Shown: in pieces, positions 12,073-62,148 of the stretch
Layout: each line of letters begins with the position of its first letter
How positions within the stretch are numbered: position 1 is the first letter of the stretch
Source: Cololabis saira
Lineage: Eukaryota; Chordata; Actinopteri; Beloniformes; Belonidae
NCBI RefSeq assembly: GCF_033807715.1
Contig: NC_084587.1
Span: 22,388,517-22,452,516 of the forward strand
Direction of reading: 5' to 3'
Length of the DNA: 64,000 bases
Notes under the pieces: model-generated
What the model saw: only the letters and a program-made list of their open reading frames with translations
Database searches by the model: none
Told to the model about the DNA's origin: nothing
Made by a program: the position numbers and the translations under genes

Positions 12073-14863
12073 GGGCAAACGGGAAGAATAAGCGTGCCCC
12101 AACTGGTTGGAGCATGCCTACCTCACCTCAGTCATCAAAACTTCTGAAACGAATACTGCTGCAGCTATTACAAGGGCTGCCAAAACTGAAACCTAGCTCT
12201 GTCGGGAACCTTGGTTAACATGATGTGAAAGGGGATACTCTGTCAGTACCCTTGGCAAGCTGAGCGTCCTTAACTGGAGGATTCCTAGCTGTGGTCAGGG
12301 GGTCCCCAAGGCTCAGTCAGAATATGGTCCTTGGGTAGCAGTATCTAGCTGACCATAGTCAAGCAATCCTGTTGGTCAATCTGGAAGGGTCCAGGCAGTG
12401 GATGTGGCTGGTGGCAGTCGTGCACTGTTTTGATCATGCAATGCACAAGATGTTTATTTGCAAATTACTGTCTGTGTTGTCCAATATAGAACAAATGTTC
12501 TTGCATTTTATTTGGTGTGCTCTATGAATAGATATATCCTGGGGTTTTCCTGAGTTTTCCTGAGGACATAGCTTCTAAAAGCTGTCGACACTGCCTGGCC
12601 TCCAGTATAAAATCTTGACATTTTATGTTTCTGTGAACCACAGATACGAATGATCTCAGTGTTTCTGAATTCAAAAAACGTGCTCTTACAACAGCTCTTT
12701 GCTCGCAATTTCTCATATTCCCATGCTTTACATGACACTTAAACTGTGAAAACAGATTTATAAGGTGTTTATCTCTTTGAAATGGCATTTAGAAGATTCA
12801 AGCAGGTCAGTGGTCAAATGAGAGATGTCTTCTTACAGACACGACACCTCTCCTGACAAGGAGAGGATGAATATGCAGCAAAGGAGAATGTTTTCGTGCA
12901 TATCAACTTGTGTAAGTGTTCTTCAATTCCTTGGTGGTCCAACACTGCTATCAGCATCTGGAATGCAACACAGTGGGGACTGAACTCAAAAAGTTCTGTG
13001 CAGTATCTGTGCAATTAGCTGAAGATAAACTTGGGTTTTACACTCTCCGGATTCAACCTTTCTTTCTTAAATTATTTACAAAATGATCTTTCCCAAAAGA
13101 AAGTACAAACATCTAGCCTGTGTTTATGGTCACTGACTTTTGTTAATTTGTTGTCTGCTTTTGATGGCTGTGAGGACATAAGTGCATGATAATGAAGCTA
13201 TGTTTATGTTCTTGAGAGCTTAGTGGTAATAGCCTCACAACTGTTTGCGTATCTTGTTTTCTTGCACAGACTGGTCTCTGCACATGTATGGAAGACATCT
13301 GTGAGCCTGAGACTGCATGAGACAGCCTGTCTGTCCATGTGTCAATGTGACAGAGAGTTTGAAGAATGGGAGGGGGCATACAGTGGCAGACAGGGCACTG
13401 ACCCCATTAGTCTGAGGTGAACCCTGCTGAGAGAAGTCTGAGGATGGGACCCAAGTGTTCAATCACACTTGGTCCAATTTGTGCATTTTTGTTACTTTTT
13501 TTAAGCGAATACAAATTTTGTTTTACTCAAACCAATCATGAGAAACCTGGATAAAAAGAAGACTATCGCTAAAGAAGTACAATACAATACAGTTTTTTGT
13601 ACACACCTTTCTTTCTTCACATACTTTCACATATAAAATTTCAAGGAAAGTACTGCTGTGACACCACTAAATAAGTGAACAGAATGGATGTTTCTTCTAG
13701 TTGCATGTGCAACCTTGCAACCCAGACAATAAATCCTAAAACCAATTAAAACTCAAACTCAAACAACACAGATCAGTTTGAATGTGCCAGTGTCCACAGA
13801 TGAGACACCGCTATGCATACTTTAATGTATATTTAATTTCCACTTTATATTTTTGTTAAAACTGAATGGAAACACAACAAGAAAAAAGGTTTCCTTAACC
13901 AGCAACAAAGCCTTGATTTGGAGGCTGAGGTAGTGGAAAATTAACTTAGCGGCCATCCGGTACAATTGAGTTAGACAATTTGCTTTTGAAGGTTTTTTTT
14001 CTCCCTAAGTTTCAGTTTGAACTAATTGTTTTTTTAACTTTAAGCAAAGAAAAAGCAAAGAAATTTCACACTTGACCAAGTTACTGCTGTGAATTTATAT
14101 AGCTATATCAATGTTGAATTTTAGTGATCCATTTTATTGTTTGTAGTGACTAACTCAAGCCTGTGATGACTGAGGTCAGCATGGAGACCATCTCCTGACA
14201 TGAAGCTTATACTGCTGCTAATGGAAACCTTAAGGCCATGAAGAGGCCAAACACTTTCAACTTATATGCGGTTGTGCATGACCAATTCAGAGGTTTTTGT
14301 AGCTATTAAACGGTTGGGTAATGCAAAAAGAACAATACCAGGGGCAGGATGGAAATACACCTGTACATAAATGATGAGAAATATTAATAACACAATGATT
14401 TTAGAACACAAAAATAACGAAAGAGGTGGCAAATCAGGCTCTTTGCAGTTTGTTAGACAGCGCTCCATGGTTTGTATGAACCCAAATGACAAAAGAGAGA
14501 CTCGTTTGAATTACATTTTGGGAGGAATAAGAAAATATATATTGTAACAACTTGGCAGTGTTTTCCAGCAGACATACCTTTGGCTTACTGAAAGGGATTA
14601 GAACAAAAACATCCTGACAGGAGAGGCTAGCACATTATAAAAATGAGTCAAGCTTTGTAATTGGATCCTGGACAAAGGGGTAGATTTCACTGTGGCTTTT
14701 TGATATAAAAGAATAAGGACCAGGCATGGAAATATTACTCTGAAAGGAGACCTCAAAACAGCTCCTTGGGACAATAAAACACAGTACAATTCCAAACAGT
14801 GACCTTTGTAGGAGGGCAATGGAAAAATGAAAAAAAAAAAGTTAAACTGATCCCACCTCTTGT
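12066..14863. other. Intergenic DNA, no gene seen
   Basis: The interval 12090-12420 is less AT-rich than its surroundings and may be an old repeat, but I do not recognise it. No coding region or RNA gene is supported. Confidence 0.5.
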
Positions 14864-14940
14864 AATGGACTGGTGACCTGTCCGGGTTTGCAGCACCTCT
14901 GGCCCAGCAACAGCTGGGGTAAGCTCCGGGAACAGTACTG
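14864..14940 (+). repeat. SINE body fragment
   Basis: 'AATGGACTGGTGACCTGTCC' followed by AACAGCTGGGGTAAGCTCC matches the body of the SINE whose other copies are at 17523-17742 and 43780-44245. Only this short internal piece is left. Confidence 0.55.
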
Positions 14941-17522
14941 AAGCAAGTTTAAAATGAATCCACTAATTCATTCAGTAATTAATTATTCCACATCTGAAAT
15001 CCTTGTTGGGAATGAATATTCAATTCAACATGTTTTATTTTTACTGTAAAATAATCCCAGTCACAGAAAGAGAACATTGCAAATTGTGAATTTCCGATCT
15101 GTTTTAAGTGATTAGAAAAACATTTTAATCTGGTCCGCGGGTCTGTTTTTCATTTTCATTTGAGCAATTCCTTGGATGAAATGCTCACATTTAGAGAGAT
15201 CTGCTGTCTTTCATATTCACCAACTAAGCAAGAATTTATAGCCAACCGGCCAATGATATTCTAGCAGAGTATCAGGTAAATTATTAACCATTAAATAATA
15301 TTGATATGCCCTTATTTATTACAAAATGATTCGGCCAGTGCATTAAAGAAAAATTGCAGGTGCACAAGTGCATTCACACGTACACTCGCTCTCCACTGCC
15401 TGGCTTATTCAGATGCCTTGAGTTGAAGGAGCACTCGATGGCTCGGGCCTACCTGATGGGGAGCTTGAGAAGCCAAGCAGGAACAGATGGGTTGAGGACT
15501 GCGGGGTACTGGGAAAGTGGGAGTAAAGAGAGAGAACGAAGTGAAAGAGCATCGACAGTATGGGCCCACCATCACTGCTGCCCACACCAGACGACATTTA
15601 CCACCAGCGGCCCACCCCCACCCCATCTCACCAAAATCATTTTCAGTGCAGTGATTCTTGAGTGTAATGAATCTGCAATTTGCACACATATGTACGGAGC
15701 CTAACATGGTACTACTTTGGGATCTGTTAAAGCCTGATGGAAACATTTACAAACAAGTGACCACAAAGAGTCATCAATCTGCACATTAACCTCTTACTTG
15801 CCTTTGGGGACTTGAACTATTCTCTATTATAGGGCTCGGAGAAAACCAAAGCGACTGAAATAGACCATTTCAAAGCAGAGCAGAGAGGCAATTAGCCATG
15901 TACTAAGGCCAGGTCACTTCAATCACTGCATCCTTTGTGTTTTATGGTTAGAAACGTAGATGTAATTAAAGTGAAATAAAAAATTTTGATCCGTGGGACC
16001 CCCTCTGAGCTCTCCAAAATTATATCCTAAGGTCTTTCAAAGGTTCCAATATTTTTGACAAAGAACAATGGTATGAAAATGTATCTCTGAGTATGCGTCA
16101 GGCATTGAGTCTGGCTTCAACAGTCACAGAACACGCCATCTTGTGTATGTGTCTCGTGCCACTGCACTACGGAGTCCTGGGTGGCTTTACTAACTCATGC
16201 CATGTGTATTCTTCAGTCAAACAAGGCCTAAGGACACTTCAGGGTGGTGCAGAATACGGAGAGGAAAGGAAGCTGAAGGCGAGGTAGTGTGGTCTGATGG
16301 CTGAAGAACATGATTTAGAAACTGTTGATACCGGGCAGACAGCCCAGGCTCTGTCACTGACTCACTCTGGATGACGCTGCATAAGTCACTTCACTTAAAA
16401 TGTCCTCATGTGTTTAGATCTGTTCAAGAGGGAATCAGCTGCACTCACACAGCTGGAAATAGCTACTGGATCTGATTTTCTTGCTTCTTTCCCTGAAGCC
16501 CTCACAAACAGATGGCAGTGGTTCGTTAAGCTGTTGTCAGGACTGTTAATGACATTGTGAACACTCACAGAGGTCTGTATGCCTTATGGTGTACGACTGC
16601 CAAAGCCGGGCCATTAAAGAAGGTGTGAGAGTAACACAATGCTGCTGTGTGCTGCAAGGTGAGGGATAGCTGCCATGAAAGAAAAGTACACACAGGTTTC
16701 AACAACTGCTTGCAGAATGCTGAAATTAATGATTTCATGTTAGTGGCGGAGTCGAGAAAAACTGAGTAATGTAAAGTGATGTTGAAACTGAAGAATACTT
16801 TGAGGATGTACTACATTAATGAGTTGTATTTTGTTTATCTTGAAAAAAACTGTGTATGCATATTTTTGTGTTTATTTTCTGTACAAGCTAAAAGGTTTTA
16901 TACTGTTATTTATATATTTTTGCAACAGCTTTTCAAACTGCCTCTCACACATCTTTCATGTAGCTGTGTATATCGTGTCATTGCTCTGTTTGTAACAATA
17001 TCTGGATACTTTTAAAAACTGATATTCATACACAGTTTGTGTTGCCCACCTCTGGTGATAAAAATGAGACTGTTTGAATGGGACTTTTGCATCCTGAGGC
17101 GTAAGGCAGTGGTTTTGTCGACTAACTTCGACCATAAAAACTAAAAAAGCACAGATGAATTTCTGTCATGACCCCTTTTGTATAAGGTCATGACTATGAT
17201 GCTGAGTTATGAAGTAAACAGCACATTTACAGAATGGACAGAGAAGGTAAACTTTCAACGTATGAGCGGAATAGCAGAGGCAGCAATAAGAGCTAGTGGC
17301 GCTCCAGAGCCGTATTGTTGATGCTTATGTGGTCACATTCAACCCTAACCATCATCCCAAGGGATATCATTTCAGAGGGTCAAACACTGAGTGCATGGGA
17401 ATTCCCTCACTGACCCTGCAGAAATAAAAGGATGAAACAGGTGGTATGATGTCCGGGAAGTATCACGCCTTTGCTTACAGATATTTTACTTATTCATCAG
17501 TTCCCTGTGTTTTGTTGTACGT
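14941..17522. other. Intergenic DNA, no gene seen
   Basis: No supported gene, RNA or repeat. Open frames at 15354-15746 occur on both strands over the same bases and have no recognisable domain. Confidence 0.55.
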
Positions 17523-17742
17523 TACTACTCGCCGCAGTCCAAAAACCTGTGTGTTAGGTCGACTGGTGATTCTAAATCGGTGAGCCCACATGGTTGTTAG
17601 TCCGTTTCTGTCTGTGTGGTCTCGAGATGGACTGGCAACCTGTCCAGGGTGTACCCCGCCTCTCGCTCAATGACAGCTGGTCAGGGCTCCAGCCCCCCTG
17701 GACCGTGGATTAAATGAGGTGTTATCAAAATGGAAGGATGGA
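17523..17742 (+). repeat. SINE 3' part
   Basis: Contains 'GATGGACTGGCAACCTGTCC', AGGGTGTACCCCGCCTCTCGC and GACAGCTGGTCAGGGCTCCAG, ending near a GGAAGGATGGA tail. This is the 3' part of the same family as 43780-44245. The tRNA-like head is missing. Confidence 0.65.
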
Positions 17743-19239
17743 CCAATTCTAAGTTTATGAGATTAATTTTATAAGCAATTTTAAAGAAAAAAAGATCCTT
17801 AAATAGAAAACGTAACATAAAATAAAGAAAAGTGTTGTAGGGCAAGGCATTTTATGTGGATGTTAGGTTATTTCTTTATTTGTCTACATGTCTGTGTTTT
17901 GTTTGTTTTTTTGTTTTTTTTGGGGGGGGGGTCTGCTCTCAGTCTGTGCCTGATAATGTCAGTTTAGAACTGCGGTCTGTCAGACTGTGATTCTCTTGGT
18001 CTATCTCTTCCAGCAGATGCACTCCTCTGGTCCACAGCTGCATCCCATATGTTTTCACTCTGTGCAGTTATATTCTTTTCTGTTCTTTGAGCGCTAGTAT
18101 TTTTGGTGATAGGGGTGTAATTGGCAGATTCCCTCTCTCACATATGGTTCTGTTCCTTTGCTGCTCTGCATACAGTGGCTATACTGAAATTCCTCCTGTT
18201 GGGTAACGCAAAGAATGTTAAGAGTGCGGGGTCAGATCTGGCAGAGTCCGGCACAGCTTCATAGTACACACAGTCATTTCCATAATTGCCCACAATCAAA
18301 CCAACCCCTCCTGGATTCCACTCGCTCCAGATTCCTGTAGATAAGCTGAGCCGGGAATCTGGTGGGAGCTGCAGACCCCCAAGTAAGAACAGGTGCCACT
18401 AATGTAACTGAATTCAGGTTTTCTGCATCCAAAAAGGGTGTTGTTCTTACAGTAATTGCAATGGTTGGACATTCCTTTTTGGAGAGCTATGTGGCTTTTT
18501 TGGAAGAGGGGAATGAAAAGGAATCACCGCAAATTTGGCATTTTCAAGAAACTTAAATATGCCTGTCTAAATACACTGTGTCTCAGCAAATGGCTGGGGA
18601 TCATGTGATGAGTGATTCACATTTTTTGTTTGTTTTTTCCATTTCCCAGTTTACGTTTAATTTTTGAGAATATACTCTTTAAACCTAAGATTCGTTACTT
18701 ACTAACATTCCATTAGCTTAAGAACTTAGTTCTAAATATATTAGTTAAAAAATATGAAAAGTAATTGAAATAGTCAGAGTTATGTAAAATACAGTATCTT
18801 AAAAATGATAAATTTGTAAGACTTATTTGAACGCAGTGCTTAGCTGAGGAGGAGCTTATTATTTTGCAAGCTGTGTAAAATCTTAATTTGCAGAGTACAA
18901 GTTTCCTCTCAAATGTTGTGAAGTTAGGAATATTAAATAAAAGCCTTTAATATAGCTAGTCAACCGTGCTCCTGCTTACTAAGTACTTACTTACCTACTT
19001 ATACTGAATGAGCGTTTTAGATTGTTGCCTAATAAGTAATTTTCAGTTGCCACAAAGTGAAGACAAACAAAAAAAAAAGGTCGGTCTGCATGCCCATTAA
19101 CACAGAAAGAAAAAAATCTCATAAGTGGAATAGGTAAGGAACTCGTTTCTTCAGTGTCCTATCACTCAAACGGATCGATATACAGTATTTAATTTAAAGC
19201 CACAATCAAGTGCCGTTGTGTGAACTTACTCGGTGCAGT
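17743..19239. other. Intergenic DNA upstream of the hhip promoter
   Basis: AT-rich. It holds a T8/G9 homopolymer junction near 17913-17931. No gene is identified. Confidence 0.5.
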
Positions 19240-19400
19240 GAGCGGCCAGCAGCGGGACTCCCACTGCTCCGGCAGGTAACACTTTACCTCCGTGTGGACG
19301 CGGCCGCGGCCACACGCGCGTCCCCGCGGGCTCATACGTCATCGCGCTCGCTCCTCTTCTCGCGCGCTGGTTAAAAAGAAGGAGGAAAGAGCACGAGAAA
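19240..19400 (+). promoter_or_regulatory. hhip: CpG-rich hhip core promoter region
   Basis: A short island dense in CpG stands out sharply from the AT-rich flanks. It includes a NotI-type GCGGCCGC at 19300-19307, a CRE-like TACGTCA at 19335-19341, and a degenerate TATA-like TTAAAAA at 19371-19377. It lies about 0.5 kb before the hhip start codon. The transcription start probably falls just downstream, near 19400, but nothing in the sequence fixes it exactly. Confidence 0.55.
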
Positions 19401-19903
19401 ACATGTGAGCGCTCTGAGGACTTTAGTGAGAGACAACTTTTATTTTCTGATGTTGTTTTGTCCCGTGCATGAACAAACTGGGCTCAAAAGGAATTACAAC
19501 GTTGAAAGGAACGTCAGGCTCTTTTGACTTTTGTTTGTTTGTTTGTTTGTTTTCATCAGGATATATTGTAGGCTACTGTTTTATTCTCTTTTTATATTTC
19601 TTATTTTGCGATTTTAGCCATTATAATTTGAAGAAACCATAGCCTTATTTATTTTTTTAAGCATCTATCCTCATAACGTTAGAATTAAATTGAGAACACC
19701 TGCGTTTACAAACAAGATATTAGAGTAAATTTTTTTCTTGAACGCCTTTTCCAGCTTGGAGATATTACAGCTCAATAAATACACAGACTGCGCTGCAGAT
19801 TAACATCTCTCTTTTGAAAGGGTTTTTTTTATCTTTATTTAGCTGCTTTTTCTTTTCTTTTTCTTTTTTTCAACCTTTTTTTTTTTTTTTTTTTTTTTAA
19901 ACT
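19401..19903 (+). other. hhip: Probable hhip 5' UTR
   Basis: The stretch runs from the CpG-rich promoter to the start codon. It is AT-rich, has (TTTG)n repeats near 19530-19554, and ends in a pyrimidine-rich block with 23 T in a row at 19876-19898, five bases before the ATG. An unrecognised 5' UTR intron cannot be excluded. Confidence 0.4.
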
Positions 19904-58662
<38,759 letters not shown>

Positions 58663-60940
58663 GGGTGTGCAGGGGGGGGGTGCTCCCCACCGTCATCCTC
58701 ATGTTGAGACAAATCTACCTATCACCACCGACAAACTCTTAAAAAGGTGTCTTTAATATGGCATCCCAATCCCCCTCACACCCACATGATAATGTACAAA
58801 CACACAAATACCCAAATACATACAGGATCCCTGTCAGACTGCTTTGGATCCATGTCGTCATACCAAACTCTTCCTCATCTCACCTATAGGCTATTTGCTT
58901 TTGAGCACCTAGCCTGGCATCCAAGCTGTGTTCACTTTCAAAAAGACCTGCAGACAGTGAGTTGATTGACAAGCATGACAAAGTTATGGAAGTTCAACCA
59001 AGACATGATCTCACCTGTCCGTGACTGACTCCACAGGAACACAAACTCCCCTGGAAGGGGCCATTTAAACCCAAGACTGTCAGGCACTATTTGCTGCCTC
59101 CCCCAATAAATGGTTGCAACCCCCAAACATGGAGTTTGAGGTATTTAATGGAGACTGCTGATTGTTCAGGAGCTCTTTCAGGATTTAAAACTATGAGAAG
59201 TGGCACAGCTGAAGAGGTAATGTGTGCTCATGGTCCATTAAAAACATGGCAACATAAACGTCTGTGTACACAGACTGAAGAAACCGAGTCCCGGGTCAAA
59301 GAACCTGCAGTGCTTTGTACTGTACTATTTTACAGCACTAAAAGAAAGGTCATGTTGTCTCATCTATGTTGTTGTATTTAGGTTCTGGGCAAATTGTCGT
59401 ACAAACTAAGGTAATGTGCAGTCTGTATACTTTGTTCCGCAACACTCACTTGCTCTCAGTGTAGTGAATGAATCATCTGTTAAAAACATGGAAATAAGAA
59501 CGACAACATTTTCAAAGCCAGTTTCTGCTATCCAAATGGAGTTTTTGGCTTTCATGCACTGTATTCATTTTTTGTTTCATTGACTTTCTCATTCAGAATG
59601 AATTTGAACACATATTATAAGCGGAAGGAGAGTAGTTTCACATTCACACACACACGGACACACACACACACACAACATTATCACAGGTATAGTCGAACAA
59701 GCTCCTTTCATTGTGTCACACACTGAAACCGAAACTCAAATCTACAAAGGGAAGAGAAAGCGTGGTAATGTATATTTCCAATAGAGCTTACCTAAGTACT
59801 ACTTAGCATTGCGGAAAAAAAAAGAAAGGAAAAAAAAACTATAGCATTACTATTGTTATCATAGAGGAGGGTTTATTTTTTTAAGCGTAATAATATATGG
59901 GAGAAAATGGTATGTATAGAAGACAGTTTTACACTAAGCTTGTCAGGTCATATGTCATTTCATGTTGTACTTATACATATTGCAGCTTTTATGGAATACC
60001 CGTGGGGGCTTTTTTTTGTTTTATTCTATTTTATTTTTTTCTCAAAAAGTAATGCATGTCTGTGCCTGCATAGAGTAATTCAGAGCAGTTGGCAGAGTCC
60101 ATCTAACTCTTTCCCCTGACATATGGTTTTATTACCACTGTCAAAAATGTCTCTTTGTTGTAACATGATCAAAGATCCTGTTGGTCCTCCAAGTCACTGT
60201 AGAATCAGCTCACAGTCAGAGGCAGATCTTATCCGTGGAAGGCGTTATAGGAGTTATAAAAGGAGTTATAAAAAAAAAAAGGTGTCAATATTGAACCCTC
60301 AAATGAGCATCTGACTCAGACACATTGTCAGAAGATTGTCTGGAGCCACACTAGTTAGTGTGTGTGTGTGCGCGTGTGTATGTGTCTGTATACTTGTGCT
60401 TGTCTTTTCAGATGCCAAATTTACATTCATACAAATATATGCATGCATGGCATTATTTTTTTAGTAAATCACCTGATTTGTCATTTTAAATGCCATAAAA
60501 CGAGTCTTGACATGATCATCGGTTCAGTTTAATAGTTTCGAAGGCAGATACTTTCTCCCCCACATTACTTTGAGAAGCAAGTTTCAAGTATCATGATTAA
60601 TTGAAAGTTTATCATCCATAAATTGTGTTTGTCATTCATCTCCTGCTTTGTTTGTGTTTTGCTGAAAAATAAATCAAACTCTACCTGGTTTAAAAGATAT
60701 CAAAATGGAATTCATGCTGTAAAATGGAAAATCAGAATTTTGTTTTTAGCACTTAATGTGAAAGTTGCATTGTAGCTGCTGAGACAGCGTGGTGTGAATA
60801 GAATAACCATTTTCATTATTTAAGTAGTTACACAGATAAAATAATTATTTAAGTTCTCTATGTTGTTTTTACTATTGAACTGTATTTGACTTTTTTTTTT
60901 ATTCCTGTATTGTAAATAAAACTAGGGATAACTTTGTTTC
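58663..60940 (+). other. hhip: Probable hhip 3' UTR
   Basis: The sequence after the stop runs without any other recognisable gene. It has a G-rich start, a (CA)n stretch near 59644-59673, GT-rich repeats at 60357-60385, and AATAAA signals at 59105, 60668 and 60915. The last is the most likely main poly(A) site. The end is inferred, not shown. Confidence 0.45.
60911..60920 (+). terminator. hhip: Candidate poly(A) signal overlapping Pumilio motif
   Basis: TGTAAATAAA contains both AATAAA (60915-60920) and the Pumilio-type TGTAAATA (60911-60918). It lies about 2.25 kb after the hhip stop, and a TTTGTTTCTCTT stretch follows, usable as a downstream element. Confidence 0.4.
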
Positions 60941-61164
60941 TCTTCAAAAGTATCAATATGTCTATTAAAATTTATAGCATGTCTGAATTGCTCCTCTCAT
61001 TGTTTGGATACTGGTAATGTCTTTTTCTTTTTTTTAAACAGAATAAGAACAAATTTCCCTGAAGAAATGTGATGCATATTACAGTTACAATATACAGTTA
61101 GCAACAGCTAAATCTAATGCCAAGAAAATGTAAAATCAGTATAATTATTGAAGGAAACTGCTGC

Positions 61165-61315
61165 ATCTATAAACCAAATCCCCAAAAATGTGGGTTGCTG
61201 AGTAAAATGTAAATAAAAATAAAACCCAATGATTTGCAAATTTCATAAACCCGAATTTGATTCCCAGCAGAGTATAAATAACATTGGATGTTGAAACGGA
61301 GGCATTTTGCCTGCC
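61165..61315 (+). repeat. Fragment of a common fish interspersed repeat
   Basis: 'AAAATGTAAATAAAAATAAA' followed by ACCCAATGATTTGCAAATTTC and ATAAACCCGAATTTGATTC are phrases I know as recurring in teleost repeats (usually preceded by a CCAAAAAxxTGGG word, here CCCAAAAATGTGGG). The element type is not certain. Confidence 0.5.
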
Positions 61316-62139
61316 ACAGCTGTAGCTGATGCAATGAGTTGCTGATTATCAGACGTAGGTCAGCCCTGACTCTTGTTTAGGGAAGCTTGGATCAGAAAAT
61401 GTCTCATTCATCAAGTGGTTTGCATTTGTTACCACACAGACCCACATCACAATTAAATTATCCAGACTCATCATCTTTTGCTGCAACCAACTTCACCTCA
61501 TGCTGCCTTTGCTGTACTTTAGGGATTTGAAATTAGGCAAAACGGTTGGATGAACATCATGGGATGGGATTGATTGGCTGACTACACCCCCTGAACTTGG
61601 CTAAAAAGGACGATTTTTGCACTATAACTCTGTTGTATTTTGACCAAAATATGTCTCATAAACATCATTAATACCTCAAGAAATGGTTTCAACCTTTGAA
61701 AAGGGGGTATAACATACCTTCTTTAAAACATAATCCTTAAATATGGCAATTAAATCCATAAGAAGTGTATCGCTCCAGTCGTAATGAGACTTTCTGGGAA
61801 GTTAACTGGAACATTTACACTTTTTCCCCCTCCCACTAGGACAAAAGAATAAATAAAGAGATACGGAAAGAATATTTTGAGTTAAACTAAAGCAAGTGTG
61901 GCCACACAGCCAGGGTTTTTCCTTTATACTGGCTTCACGAAGAAGCGTTGACAGTAAGGAGTGAGTAAATTGATGGGCTGTGATGGTGTCATACAGCATC
62001 TTGCCATCATTCTGGGTTTAGACTGAAAACACATTGATGCATGGAGGCAAACACACGAGAGCCACTGCTAATGGCAATATTAATTTCCTTTTCAAAATAC
62101 CAGTGAGTCTTTTGTGTTGTATAACGATAAGTGAGTGGA

Positions 62140-62148
62140 GACCACCCA
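62140..62148 (+). promoter_or_regulatory. Exact GLI consensus nonamer GACCACCCA
   Basis: Second exact match in the window, 3.5 kb after the hhip stop. The same caution on chance matches applies as for the one at 3765. Confidence 0.22.

Noticed and set aside
12090..12420. GC-richer block after the (AT)n tract as a possible exon or RNA gene
   Set aside because: No open frame with splice sites and no recognisable RNA structure. It is probably an old repeat.
15354..15746. Overlapping open frames on both strands
   Set aside because: A locally GC-richer region with few stops in several frames. No family resemblance and no matching splice sites.
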